A model generated the notes under the pieces. That model was not told the DNA's origin. It saw nothing but the letters and a program-made list of their open reading frames with translations, and searched no databases. 51,947 bases of DNA from Opitutales bacterium UBA2995 (GTDB lineage Bacteria > Verrucomicrobiota > Verrucomicrobiia > Opitutales > UBA2995): NCBI GenBank assembly GCA_002346535.1, contig DDZZ01000003.1, positions 1 to 51,947 on the forward strand, in the 5' to 3' direction. Positions 1 to 8,779 of the stretch are shown one piece after another (the stretch's first letter is position 1; each line of letters starts with the position of its first letter). The position numbers were made by a program, and so were the translations under genes.

Positions 1-10
1 TCCTTTAAAC

Positions 11-47
11 AAAATAGCTGGGCGGAATATCCGCCCAGCTATTTTTT
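11..47. terminator. Bidirectional rho-independent terminator
   Basis: A perfect 15-bp inverted repeat (11-25 and 31-45) is separated by a 5-nt loop (AATAT). The stem core is GCTGGGCGG/CCGCCCAGC. An A-tract precedes it and a T-tract follows it, so it could terminate transcription in both directions. It insulates the gene starting at 109 from whatever lies to the left of the window. Confidence 0.9.
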
Positions 48-108
48 ATTGTGTACTATTTATATGCTCAAAAAACTCTCATAATAAATTTTTGTATTCA
101 CTATCACT

Positions 109-2700
109 ATGCATTTCTTCTCCCTTAGAGCTTTCTTGATAAGTGCGGCGGGGCTCTTTCAAGTGACCCAGACTATTGCCCAAATTGCCGATCCGATTCC
201 AGAATCGCCTGCAAATAGCCGCATCATCCTGAAAATCGAGAGCTTTGTCCAGATTCCCGCCAGTAGTGGGTCAACGCCCAAGGCTCGCATCAATCACTTG
301 AAGCCGATGCGTGACGCGGATAATCGTGTTATGGTCAATGACTTGAATGGCCCCTTTTATGTCATCGAAAATGGGGGTCCAATTCTGTTTCTGGATTTTG
401 ATGTCGAATTTCCTAATTTTAAAGCTTCTCCGGGCTTAGGAAGCGGGTTTACCTCCTTTGCCTTTCATCCTGATTTTGCAAACAATGGTCTTTTCTATAC
501 TGCACATTCAGAAGATCCCGGCTCTGGAAAAGCTGATTTTACTGGACCAGTTAATAATGCGCCAATCGCATTGCAAGGCGTCGTGACAGAATGGACGGCT
601 ACTGACTCTACGGCCAGTGTGTTTGCAGGAACAAAACGCGAGATCATGCGCATCGATATTACGCATACTATCCATGGAATGCAGGAAATCGCTTTTAACC
701 CAAACTCAACCGCACAAGACGATGATTATGGCCATTTGTACATTTGTATCGGAGACGGGGGTGCAACGATTAAAGGCTATCCGCTAAACACTGCTCGACT
801 GGATTCTGTTTTAGGAACCATACTTCGTATCGATACGGCAGGTAACAATAGCCCAAATGGAAAATATGGTGTGCCGGCTGGCAATCCTTGGGCGTCTGAT
901 GGCGATCCTAATACCATTGATGAAATCTGGGCCTATGGATTTCGTAATCCTCACCGCATTAGTTGGGATTCTAGCGGCGACGGAAAAATGCTGAGTGGGG
1001 ACATTGGTGAAAGAAATATTGAGGAAGTAAATCTGATTGAACCTGGAAACAACTATGGTTGGAATACGCGAGAAGGAACTTTTGTAATCAATCCCGATTT
1101 TGAAATTAATCCGAGCGCTGGAGAACGCGAGGAGGTATTCGAGCTCCCAAGCGATGATGCCAGTTATGGATTTACGTACCCGGTATCTCAATACGACCAT
1201 GATGTTGGAAGGGCAATCGTGGGAGGATTTATATACCGTGGTTCTAGCGCGCCTCTTCTTGATGGATGTTATCTATTTGGAGATATTGCGGATGGAAAAC
1301 TGTATTTTGTGGATGCGGACGCTCTTTTAGATGGCACCCAAACTGAAATAAAAGAGCTAAATTTAGAATTAGGCGATGAAGAGACCACAATGCGATCGCT
1401 CGCCTCTGATTCAAGAGCCGACATTCGCTTTGGGATTGATTCAGACAACGAGCTTTACCTACTGGAAAAGCGACAGGGCATGGTGTATAAAATCATCGGG
1501 GCCAGAAACAAAAGCGGCGGTGGAGGAATTGATCCCGTTGAAGGTTGGCAGACTTTATATACCTTTGAAACGGGCGATATTTCTGATTGGAATATCGATC
1601 TTGACGCTCAGGATACTGTTCAAGTCAACGGATTTGCTCGCTATGTCGAAGATCCATTTGATGTTGGCCAGGGTATGGTCCTTGAGGTGAATCCAGGTGT
1701 ATCCGGTCAGGGTACTCATCATGTTACATTGGATCTCCCTTTACCTGAAGAACTAGTAGTCAGAGATCCATATCCTGAAACGATCTTATCGACTTTATAT
1801 TTCAAGGTTGGGCGTCCTATTGTCCAAGGAGCTCCTGGCGAATTGGATATTACCTGGGGATTGGTGAGCAGTAAGGATCGACCGAGCGACGGAGTATTTA
1901 CCTATGGAAATTACTCCGTTTTGGGCCGTTATGAATTGGATGGTGTAATGGACATTCGGGATGGTGGCTCTTATCAAAACCTGACTTTTGAGGCTTTATA
2001 TACGAATGTTTGGTATGAAGTTTGGTATATCATTAATCATGCTGCTAATACCTTCTCCCAATACATTAAAGGGGGCAGTGCTTTTCCTGAACAAACCCTG
2101 GTCTATGAAGGAGCAACTTACCGGAACCAGACTCTTTTTGACCTAGATCATTTATTAATCATTACTTCTGCGGGTAATGCGGCCAAGCCCAAAGGAAAAG
2201 ATTCGGCTTATTTTGATGACTTTTTTATGGATGTTTCAGGAGCAAATTTGGCAACCCCTCCTCTAGCTGGTGGTTTCGAAAATAGTGGAAATGTCTTAAA
2301 TATTTCAACGAGAGGAATGGTGGGATCTGGCGATGATGTCATGATTGGTGGATTCATTATCACAGACGGTCCCCAGACAGTATTTGTCGCTGCACGGGCA
2401 CAAGAGCTTGCAGGTGCCGGTGTTCCAAATTTGCTCCCTGATCCTGTCCTTAAAATTACTCCTCAAGAAGACGACAGTACGGTCATTATCGAGGTGGACA
2501 ATTGGGAGGACGACGCAAATCAGGCGCAGATGATCAATGATGTTTGGGGTGGAAATCCACCACTCGATATAGGTAGCACAAGTGCGGCAGTCGTAATTAC
2601 CCTTAATGAGGGTGCGTGGACTGGAACGATTTCTGCAGCGGATGGATCATCCGTTGGAGGTCTTTGTATTTTTGAAGTGTTTGAAGTGAACGATAACTAA
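109..2700 (+). CDS. Secreted quinoprotein-type glucose/sorbosone dehydrogenase-like protein
   Basis: A predicted periplasmic or surface sugar dehydrogenase of the soluble PQQ-dependent glucose/sorbosone dehydrogenase (GSDH) beta-propeller family. Residues 1-25 look like a signal peptide. Residues ~45-465 carry GSDH hallmarks: FAFHPDFANNGLFY, YGHLYICIGDGG, a GTILRID segment, EIWAYGFRNPHRISWD and EPGNNYGWNTREG. Residues ~480-715 form an unassigned jelly-roll-like region. Residues ~730-855 match the C-terminal domain common on secreted verrucomicrobial proteins (ISTRGMVGSGDDVMIGGF). At 863 aa it is much longer than a bare GSDH (about 450 aa) because of these extra domains. No clear Shine-Dalgarno precedes the ATG at 109. 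It is probably co-transcribed with the two genes downstream (gaps of 27 and 13 nt). The sugar substrate cannot be told from sequence, and many family members are not glucose enzymes. Confidence 0.8.
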   Translation: MHFFSLRAFLISAAGLFQVTQTIAQIADPIPESPANSRIILKIESFVQIPASSGSTPKARINHLKPMRDADNRVMVNDLNGPFYVIENGGPILFLDFDVEFPNFKASPGLGSGFTSFAFHPDFANNGLFYTAHSEDPGSGKADFTGPVNNAPIALQGVVTEWTATDSTASVFAGTKREIMRIDITHTIHGMQEIAFNPNSTAQDDDYGHLYICIGDGGATIKGYPLNTARLDSVLGTILRIDTAGNNSPNGKYGVPAGNPWASDGDPNTIDEIWAYGFRNPHRISWDSSGDGKMLSGDIGERNIEEVNLIEPGNNYGWNTREGTFVINPDFEINPSAGEREEVFELPSDDASYGFTYPVSQYDHDVGRAIVGGFIYRGSSAPLLDGCYLFGDIADGKLYFVDADALLDGTQTEIKELNLELGDEETTMRSLASDSRADIRFGIDSDNELYLLEKRQGMVYKIIGARNKSGGGGIDPVEGWQTLYTFETGDISDWNIDLDAQDTVQVNGFARYVEDPFDVGQGMVLEVNPGVSGQGTHHVTLDLPLPEELVVRDPYPETILSTLYFKVGRPIVQGAPGELDITWGLVSSKDRPSDGVFTYGNYSVLGRYELDGVMDIRDGGSYQNLTFEALYTNVWYEVWYIINHAANTFSQYIKGGSAFPEQTLVYEGATYRNQTLFDLDHLLIITSAGNAAKPKGKDSAYFDDFFMDVSGANLATPPLAGGFENSGNVLNISTRGMVGSGDDVMIGGFIITDGPQTVFVAARAQELAGAGVPNLLPDPVLKITPQEDDSTVIIEVDNWEDDANQAQMINDVWGGNPPLDIGSTSAAVVITLNEGAWTGTISAADGSSVGGLCIFEVFEVNDN

Positions 2701-2727
2701 CGGAAGACAAAATCTTGATTTAATTTT

Positions 2728-3126
2728 GTGAATTTAGCTGCGCAGTTTAGTATCAAAGGCAACATACTAAAATTTGCCCCCAATCGCGGGTGGAGAACCT
2801 ATCCGGGTTGTAAAGTATTGGATGAAATTGAAGGAAGGGAGCAACCAGAAGATTCTTATTATCGGGAAGAATGGATTGACTCGGTGGTTACCGCTAACAA
2901 TCCGGATGAAAGAGATGTTGGTGAAGGACTCTCGAAAGATCGGTTGATGTTGCCTTCATTGGAATCGTCGCCGAAGGATCCGGTGAGGCTAAGATTGGAG
3001 AAGGAAGCACTTCAATTGAAGCAATGGGATCGATTTTTTTGTCCCGCTGGCGAGGAGTTTATCGAGTATACCTCAAAAAAAGGACTGACTGTCGTCGAGT
3101 GTTACGGGGGTAAAACTAAATTTTAA
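2728..3126 (+). CDS. Hypothetical protein (132 aa), possibly a gene fragment
   Basis: I do not recognise this protein. It starts at a GTG 27 nt after the previous gene and ends 13 nt before the next ATG. It has no signal peptide or membrane segment and is charged, with many acidic residues in the middle and a C-terminal stretch FCPAGEEFIEYTSKKGL. It reads more like the C-terminal part of a larger protein than a complete domain. The alternatives are a real small protein or an N-terminally truncated relic. Its position inside a tight gene string slightly favours translation. Confidence 0.4.
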   Translation: MNLAAQFSIKGNILKFAPNRGWRTYPGCKVLDEIEGREQPEDSYYREEWIDSVVTANNPDERDVGEGLSKDRLMLPSLESSPKDPVRLRLEKEALQLKQWDRFFCPAGEEFIEYTSKKGLTVVECYGGKTKF

Positions 3127-3139
3127 TTTAACTTATGAT

Positions 3140-4147
3140 ATGGAAAATCTTATTTGCGTGACCCAATGGGAAAAAGACACTTTTCTACCGAATGGGCGTT
3201 TTGAAAAAGCTCAGTCTTTGGTGGGGCCTGCGGTTTGTGTGGATCCAACTTCGTTGAATGGAGGGGAGAATTGGACAGATCTTTTAGAGAAAAGCAATCC
3301 TGAGGTAATCATCGCAGCCTGGAAAACTCCGACCATACCGGAAAACTACAAGGAAATTGCTCCACGCCTAAAATATGTCTGTTACCTTCCTGGATCGATC
3401 CGTAATTTGATCCCAAGGGCTGCAATCGAACAAGGTCTGCAAGTTACGAGTTGGAGCTCCTCCATCAGCCGCACCATCTCAGAGTGTGCTTTGCTCATGG
3501 TCCTGGCTTGTATGAGGCGAGTTCGGTACTGGACTGAAGAGATGCATTTCAACAGAGGCTGGAAACCCTACGAATTTGACACGCTTTCCCTTTTTGAAAG
3601 ACGGGTGGGAGTTCATGGACTAGGCCTCATCTCTCAAGGATTTGTCAACTTGATCAAACCCTTTGGAAATGAAGTGAGTGCCTTTTCTCCTAGTGTTCCC
3701 GATTCGATCTTTGAAGATCTTGGAGTAAAGCGATCACCTTCCTTGGAATCTTTGTTTTCAGACAACGATGTCATCGTTGAATTGGCTGCCCTAACGCCAA
3801 AAACCAAGGGTATCGTTACCGAAGATTTGTTGAGATCAATGCCCAAAGACGCTGCATTCGTGAACCTGGGGCGCGGTGCTGTTGTGGACGAAGATGCATT
3901 AGCGCAAGTAGCTCGCGAACGGCCCGATATTCAGGTAGCATTGGATGTTTTTAGTGTGGAGCCTTTACCGCTAGATTCTCCGTTTCGGGGAATGAAGAAT
4001 GTCTTTTTACTTCCGCATTTGGGAGGACCGACCATCGATCGGAGGCGGGATGCCGCTGACCACGGATTGGAAAACGTTCGCAGGTTTTTGGCAGGTGAGG
4101 AATTGGTCGAGCCCTACAATCTGAACATGTATGACAGGGCTACTTAA
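3140..4147 (+). CDS. D-isomer-specific 2-hydroxyacid dehydrogenase
   Basis: An NAD(P)-dependent oxidoreductase interconverting a 2-hydroxyacid and a 2-ketoacid in the cytoplasm (family knowledge). Its 335 aa are standard for the family. The nucleotide-binding fingerprint is GVHGLGLISQG (~157-167). The catalytic Arg-Glu-His set is visible: R245 in NLGRGAVVDE, E274 in LDVFSVEPLP and H293 in LLPHLGGPT. The region between ~208 and 240 follows the usual 'DVIV.LAALTPKTKGIV' helix-loop pattern. It is the third gene of the putative 109-4147 operon. A role in reducing or oxidising a sugar-derived hydroxyacid (glyoxylate, hydroxypyruvate or tartronate-like) is inferred from neighbourhood only, since the substrate is not encoded in the motifs. 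Confidence 0.85.
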   Translation: MENLICVTQWEKDTFLPNGRFEKAQSLVGPAVCVDPTSLNGGENWTDLLEKSNPEVIIAAWKTPTIPENYKEIAPRLKYVCYLPGSIRNLIPRAAIEQGLQVTSWSSSISRTISECALLMVLACMRRVRYWTEEMHFNRGWKPYEFDTLSLFERRVGVHGLGLISQGFVNLIKPFGNEVSAFSPSVPDSIFEDLGVKRSPSLESLFSDNDVIVELAALTPKTKGIVTEDLLRSMPKDAAFVNLGRGAVVDEDALAQVARERPDIQVALDVFSVEPLPLDSPFRGMKNVFLLPHLGGPTIDRRRDAADHGLENVRRFLAGEELVEPYNLNMYDRAT

Positions 4148-4384
4148 CCTCAAAGATTCAAACGTGAGCAATAGTGCGGGGATTAAATCATAAAAAAGAG
4201 TGAGATATGATAATTAATATAGAATTTGGAAAACCCACTTATACAGGCTAAAGCCTACATGCACGAAGAGCTGTGTTCAAGCTCGCAATGCGCTTGGTCA
4301 TGTAGTTTTTACGCTCCATCGCAGCCTTGCGAACTCTGCCTTACTCTTCATCGCATCTCGGCTTTTTGAAACAATTGAATTGAA
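4148..4384. other. Non-coding gap with inverted repeat
   Basis: This 237-nt gap has no plausible gene. It contains the inverted pair CTACATG (near 4255) and CATGTAG (near 4300). Around these is a GC-richer stretch with 'gaagagctgtgttcaagctc' and 'ctccatcgcagccttgcg' that differs in composition from the AT-rich flanks. It may be a degenerate dispersed repeat. The promoter of the DUF2264 gene should lie in its right half. Confidence 0.35.
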
Positions 4385-6295
4385 ATGAGTCAAAGTTCTT
4401 CCATTGAGCAAAATTCAGCCTTGGTTGCTTACCGTGAGTGGCAGGACCGAGCTTGGAGACTTTTGGCCCCGTTGGAAGCTTTGATGCAATCCGGTCGCGC
4501 AGACTTGCCTATCAAAGGAAAGGCCAGTGATCATGACTTAAACGCTGATCGTGTAGAATCTTTCTCCCGGCCTTTACTCCTATTTGCCCATTGGCGAAAT
4601 TCATTAGGCCAAAACACCGAAGAAGGAGATTTGGAAAAGGCGAAACCTTTCGAACTATGGTTTCGGCAAGCTTTGGTTTTAGGGACTGATCCGGACTCGG
4701 ACCATTTTTGGGGATGGTCATCCAATTTCCATCAGCACTCCGTCGAAATGGGATTGTTGGCCATAGGATTTGAGCTTAGCCGCGACTGGTTGTGGAGTTC
4801 ATTGGAAGACGGCGAGAAAAAGAAGCTATTGCAATGGTTGGAATCAGATGTCGGAAACGGCCACCACTGGAACAACCATATGTTTTTTGGAATTTTTGTA
4901 ATGGAATTTTTATTACGTGAAAATTGTGGATATCCTTCCTACCGCTCCGTTATTGATCGGTGGTATAGAGACTTGGAAGGTATGTATCTTGGCGACGGCT
5001 GGTTCATGGATGGTATGAATCAGTCGGTAGATTTCTACAACGCCTATGCTTGGCACTATTACAGCTTATGGTGGATTCATCTTTATGGAGAGTCTGATCC
5101 GGCTCGTTGCGAATGGTGGAAGGATAAGACCCGATTGTTTCTACAGGACTATCCTCTCTTTTTTAATGAACAAGGTGAACAGCCTGCCTTTGGTCGGTCG
5201 ATTACCTACCGCTTCAATGCCACGGCCCCTTTTGGAATGGCTCAATTGTTGGGAGTGAGTCCTGTTGAGCCGGGATTGGCTCGAAATATTTGTGAATGTA
5301 ACATGGATTTCTTTCTGGAGAAACCCATATTTCAGGAGCAGGGGTGTCTGTCTATGGGTTGGTATGATCCGTTCGAAGACATGGTGGAAACTTACAGCTG
5401 TGGTGGTTCTCCTTACTGGGCGTCCAAGGCATTTTCTCCGCTTTTAATCCCTCTAAATAACCCGTTTTGGTCAGCTTCTGAAGAGTCTATTCCGGCAGCT
5501 ATTTCTGATCAATCTGTTGCAGCGGAGGCTCCGGGATTAATCGTGCGAACAGTAGCTGGAGAATCAGAAATTATCAACGTAGGTTCCCAAATTGCGTCCT
5601 GTAATATACGATTTGGTACCTGGAAATGGGGAAAGCTCAGTTATCGATCTGGGGTCGGATTTCTTATTTCTAGAGATGGTGACCTATACCCCATGGATGC
5701 TGGCCTGACGGCTACCAACCCTTGTGCTAGCCTGGTTCTGGGCCGACATTATACCACACCAGTCAAAATTGCTGAAGACAGCATGGCGTGTCTGTACAGC
5801 CTCGGACATAAATCTGAGCAATCACAGGTTTCGGTGGAGACGCGGATGTGGTGGATTGCCGGCTGGCAGCTGATTTTGCACCGTTATATCTCTCATCAGC
5901 AATCACTGCTCCGACATGGTTCCTATGCCTTGTCTGTAAATCCTTCTGACGTATCCGAAAACAAAAGCGAATCTTATGTTTCCGTTTTTTCAGCTGGTCA
6001 GGGCATAGCTCTTCAAAACTTGGGTGGATTTGCGTCCGTAACGAATCACGATCGTTTGGCTGATAGCGAAGGCCCCAGAGAACACATTCAGGGGGACTAT
6101 CATGTTCTTCGATTGTTGAATAAACAGGTTAAACGTGAGAACGGTTATTTAGCCTGCATGAGTTGGGCCGGAAAAGAACAGTCAGAATCAGTGGCCTGGG
6201 AAGTGGACTCTTTGAGTAAAGGTCGCTGGGAACTCAGTCATCACACCTTGGGTTCGTGGCTGATTGAAGATGAGACTCTGCCTGAAATGCGGTAA
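4385..6295 (+). CDS. DUF2264 family protein, cytoplasmic
   Basis: A 636-aa DUF2264 protein. The family co-occurs with carbohydrate-degradation genes, its fold is thought to be an (alpha/alpha) toroid, and its activity is unsettled. Residues ~15-345 carry the typical N-terminal half: an Arg/Trp-rich start, ESFSRPLLLFAHW, DSDHFWGWSSNFHQHSVEMG and HHWNNHMFFGIFVMEFLL. Residues ~370-630 look like a beta-rich C-terminal domain. There is no signal peptide, so it should act in the cytoplasm, for example on imported oligosaccharides or unsaturated products. It ends 6 nt before the next gene, implying co-transcription with the secreted beta-helix protein. A lyase or hydrolase role is an inference from fold and context. 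Confidence 0.8.
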   Translation: MSQSSSIEQNSALVAYREWQDRAWRLLAPLEALMQSGRADLPIKGKASDHDLNADRVESFSRPLLLFAHWRNSLGQNTEEGDLEKAKPFELWFRQALVLGTDPDSDHFWGWSSNFHQHSVEMGLLAIGFELSRDWLWSSLEDGEKKKLLQWLESDVGNGHHWNNHMFFGIFVMEFLLRENCGYPSYRSVIDRWYRDLEGMYLGDGWFMDGMNQSVDFYNAYAWHYYSLWWIHLYGESDPARCEWWKDKTRLFLQDYPLFFNEQGEQPAFGRSITYRFNATAPFGMAQLLGVSPVEPGLARNICECNMDFFLEKPIFQEQGCLSMGWYDPFEDMVETYSCGGSPYWASKAFSPLLIPLNNPFWSASEESIPAAISDQSVAAEAPGLIVRTVAGESEIINVGSQIASCNIRFGTWKWGKLSYRSGVGFLISRDGDLYPMDAGLTATNPCASLVLGRHYTTPVKIAEDSMACLYSLGHKSEQSQVSVETRMWWIAGWQLILHRYISHQQSLLRHGSYALSVNPSDVSENKSESYVSVFSAGQGIALQNLGGFASVTNHDRLADSEGPREHIQGDYHVLRLLNKQVKRENGYLACMSWAGKEQSESVAWEVDSLSKGRWELSHHTLGSWLIEDETLPEMR

Positions 6296-6301
6296 TTCTA
6301 T

Positions 6302-8773
6302 ATGCAGGGTTTAGGGCGAAATTGGTATTGTTGGATTGTTTTAATTGGATTTTTGATAATTTCCGGCAAAGGTTTGTTTGGCGAAGCGCTATTCACTGAA
6401 AGGTTCGATTACGAGGATGGAGAATTAGGTTCCGTATCTTCCAATCGTTGGGCACCAATCACTTCGGATTCCATGAACCCCAATTTAGATGTCATAGAAG
6501 GTAAGTTGAATTGGGATTTTACGGGCCAGGTTGCTGATCCAGTAAATAACGGTTACTACGGAGCTACTTTTTCTAATTCAAATATTTCCTCTGGTATATT
6601 GTTCACTTATTTTGATTTGGAAGTCATTGAAGCTCCCATTGGGACCGTAAACACTGCCGGATTATTTCTGACTTTGTGGAATGGTTCAGGCGGAAACCGA
6701 TCCAGAACTTTCATTGCGGTAGTTCCAGACGAGGAGGGGGGAATAATTCCTGATCAATTTCGCCTTGGAATAACCAAACAATCAGGGAGTCGATTTGATG
6801 CTGTTTACTATCCGGAAACTTGGCTTGAAGGAACGAAACTGACTGTGGTTATCAGGAGTGACTTTGATGCGGAAACTGTACGGTTATATGTGAATCCGAC
6901 AACAGAAGAGGATAATCATGCGCTTGCCACGGATGGTACATTCATCGGCATTAAGGGAGTCGCTGTTCGTCACCGGGATGAGTCTGAATCTGGAAATAAC
7001 ATCGGTGTATTTAAAGTGGATAATATTGCCGTTACTGAGACATTTGGGGATGTCGATACGCCGCCGGACCTTCCTCCCGACCGGTTGGCGGTTTCCGGCG
7101 TTCCAGGGGACTCGATTTCGGTTAATTGGCAAGACAACTCCAATAACGAAACGGGATTTCAGATTGATCGTCTTACGATTGGAAACGGTTCATTTTCAAG
7201 TTTGGGAACTGTTGAAAAAAACCGTACCCATTTCTTGGATTCAACAGCTGCTTTGGGTTTTGAATACGGATATCGAGTCACCGCCTTGGGTGAATCGGAT
7301 CTTGTGTCTTCAGTCAGTGAATCTGTTTCGGCATATATCGATCCCCTGCCTACATCTATTCCGGATATTTCCATTTCAGGCAATGCCGGGGAACCTTTAG
7401 CAACTTTTGAAGGAGAGGCCAATGTTTCCTATCAAGTTGAACAATCTACTGATTTTGACGAATGGTCGATCTCACTAGGTTTGCAGTCACAAATTTCGGG
7501 TCCTTTACAATTTTCGCTAGCCAGGGATGGAGAAACTCGAGTCTTTTCTAGAGTGCGAGTGAATCGGTTTTCGATTCTTGAATCGGTGGGTCTTACGGAA
7601 CCGTTTAAGATGCCCAATAATGCTAATGGGGCCACCTTGAATCTATTAGATTTTGGGGCCACTGCTGGGAATCCGAGCGATGATGATGCGGTAGCTCTCG
7701 CCAATGCAATTGCAACCGCGAGCATTGGTGATGTTTTGGAAATTCCTTCCGGAGAATACCATTTTAAGTCTGAAGTGACTATTCCCAGTGGTATGTCAGT
7801 CGTTGGTGCGAAGGATAAAGCTACGACAATCCACACTTCGGGAATCAATGACTGTCTTAAAATTGCTCCAGCATCGACAGACATCACTATTTGCGATTTG
7901 GTGATCGTCGGGGAAGATGATCAGTTGGACCATGGGATTTTTGTGGGAGAGCCCGGCGCGTTAGCTCCTGAGCGCATATGGATCAAAAATATTCGGATCG
8001 AACGTTTCAATCGCCGTGCTATCCAAATCCGGAATGCAAAGCATGTGAAAGTCGAAACATGCACCCTTTTGAATGCTTTGCAGTTGGGTGGAGGCGGTTT
8101 TGGTTACGGGGTCACTTTAAATGATTCAAACAATCACAACAATTGGGTGACGGGTTGCGTCATCGGGCCCGTCATACGGCACGGAATTCTCATTCAATTT
8201 TCTGCTCACAACAACCTCATTGAAAACAATACATGCTTCGAAACCACGGAGGATGCATACGACCTACATGGTGAAGATGAGTATGGGAACGAATTGCGAT
8301 TTAATTTGGCATACTGGGATGGCGACTCTTCCGCGCTAGGTTCACCATCGGGTTTCGGTGTAGGAAATACAGGCGCAACCCACGATAATTCGGGTCCCGC
8401 CAACTGGATGCACCACAATGAAGTTCGTGGCTATCAGCTCGGTGCCGAAGTAATTCAGGCTTCTCATATACAGTTTTTGGATGGAAATAAATTTACGGAC
8501 AATGCAGTGGCAGGAATCAAAATCCACAACGGTGGCGGAAATAGTGTTTATATTCGCAATAATAGAATCTCCGGAAGTAAAGTGGGCATTGAGGCCGGTC
8601 GATCGGCTGGTTTGGTCGTGGATGGTAATACGATTTTCGAAAACCAGACCGGGATCATCACCTTAGCCGATATCGATGACTATCAAATCACTAACAATGA
8701 TTTGCGTGGTAATGAGGTGGCAAAGTTCTTGGGAAGCGAATTGGGTGAATTCGAAAACAACATGGAGGATTAA
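6302..8773 (+). CDS. Secreted parallel beta-helix protein, pectate-lyase-like
   Basis: An 823-aa exported protein. Residues 1-~28 are a signal peptide (GLGRNWYCWIVLIGFLII...). Residues ~30-250 form a jelly-roll/LamG-like carbohydrate-binding region. Residues ~260-345 are fibronectin type III (WQDNSNNETGFQIDR, YRVTALGES). Residues ~445-820 form a right-handed parallel beta-helix opening with LNLLDFGATAGNPSDDDAVA, the classic 'fGA.gdg..Dd..Ai' entry of pectate_lyase_3-type helices, followed by many N-rich turns (NNHNNWVTGC, NLIENNTCFE, IRNNRISGS). It could be a polysaccharide lyase, an epimerase or a hydrolase, as catalytic residues are not obvious. Its stop lies only 6 nt from the stop of the convergent lyase gene. 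Confidence 0.75.
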   Translation: MQGLGRNWYCWIVLIGFLIISGKGLFGEALFTERFDYEDGELGSVSSNRWAPITSDSMNPNLDVIEGKLNWDFTGQVADPVNNGYYGATFSNSNISSGILFTYFDLEVIEAPIGTVNTAGLFLTLWNGSGGNRSRTFIAVVPDEEGGIIPDQFRLGITKQSGSRFDAVYYPETWLEGTKLTVVIRSDFDAETVRLYVNPTTEEDNHALATDGTFIGIKGVAVRHRDESESGNNIGVFKVDNIAVTETFGDVDTPPDLPPDRLAVSGVPGDSISVNWQDNSNNETGFQIDRLTIGNGSFSSLGTVEKNRTHFLDSTAALGFEYGYRVTALGESDLVSSVSESVSAYIDPLPTSIPDISISGNAGEPLATFEGEANVSYQVEQSTDFDEWSISLGLQSQISGPLQFSLARDGETRVFSRVRVNRFSILESVGLTEPFKMPNNANGATLNLLDFGATAGNPSDDDAVALANAIATASIGDVLEIPSGEYHFKSEVTIPSGMSVVGAKDKATTIHTSGINDCLKIAPASTDITICDLVIVGEDDQLDHGIFVGEPGALAPERIWIKNIRIERFNRRAIQIRNAKHVKVETCTLLNALQLGGGGFGYGVTLNDSNNHNNWVTGCVIGPVIRHGILIQFSAHNNLIENNTCFETTEDAYDLHGEDEYGNELRFNLAYWDGDSSALGSPSGFGVGNTGATHDNSGPANWMHHNEVRGYQLGAEVIQASHIQFLDGNKFTDNAVAGIKIHNGGGNSVYIRNNRISGSKVGIEAGRSAGLVVDGNTIFENQTGIITLADIDDYQITNNDLRGNEVAKFLGSELGEFENNMED

Positions 8774-8779
8774 ATCTCT

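Noticed and set aside
4255..4302. CTACATG/CATGTAG inverted pair as a terminator
   Set aside because: The arms are 7 bp and too far apart, and no U-tract follows; described only as part of a gap.
7432..7887. Long open frame on the minus strand inside the beta-helix gene
   Set aside because: It lies opposite a clearly coding plus-strand protein and its translation shows no domain, signal or start context.
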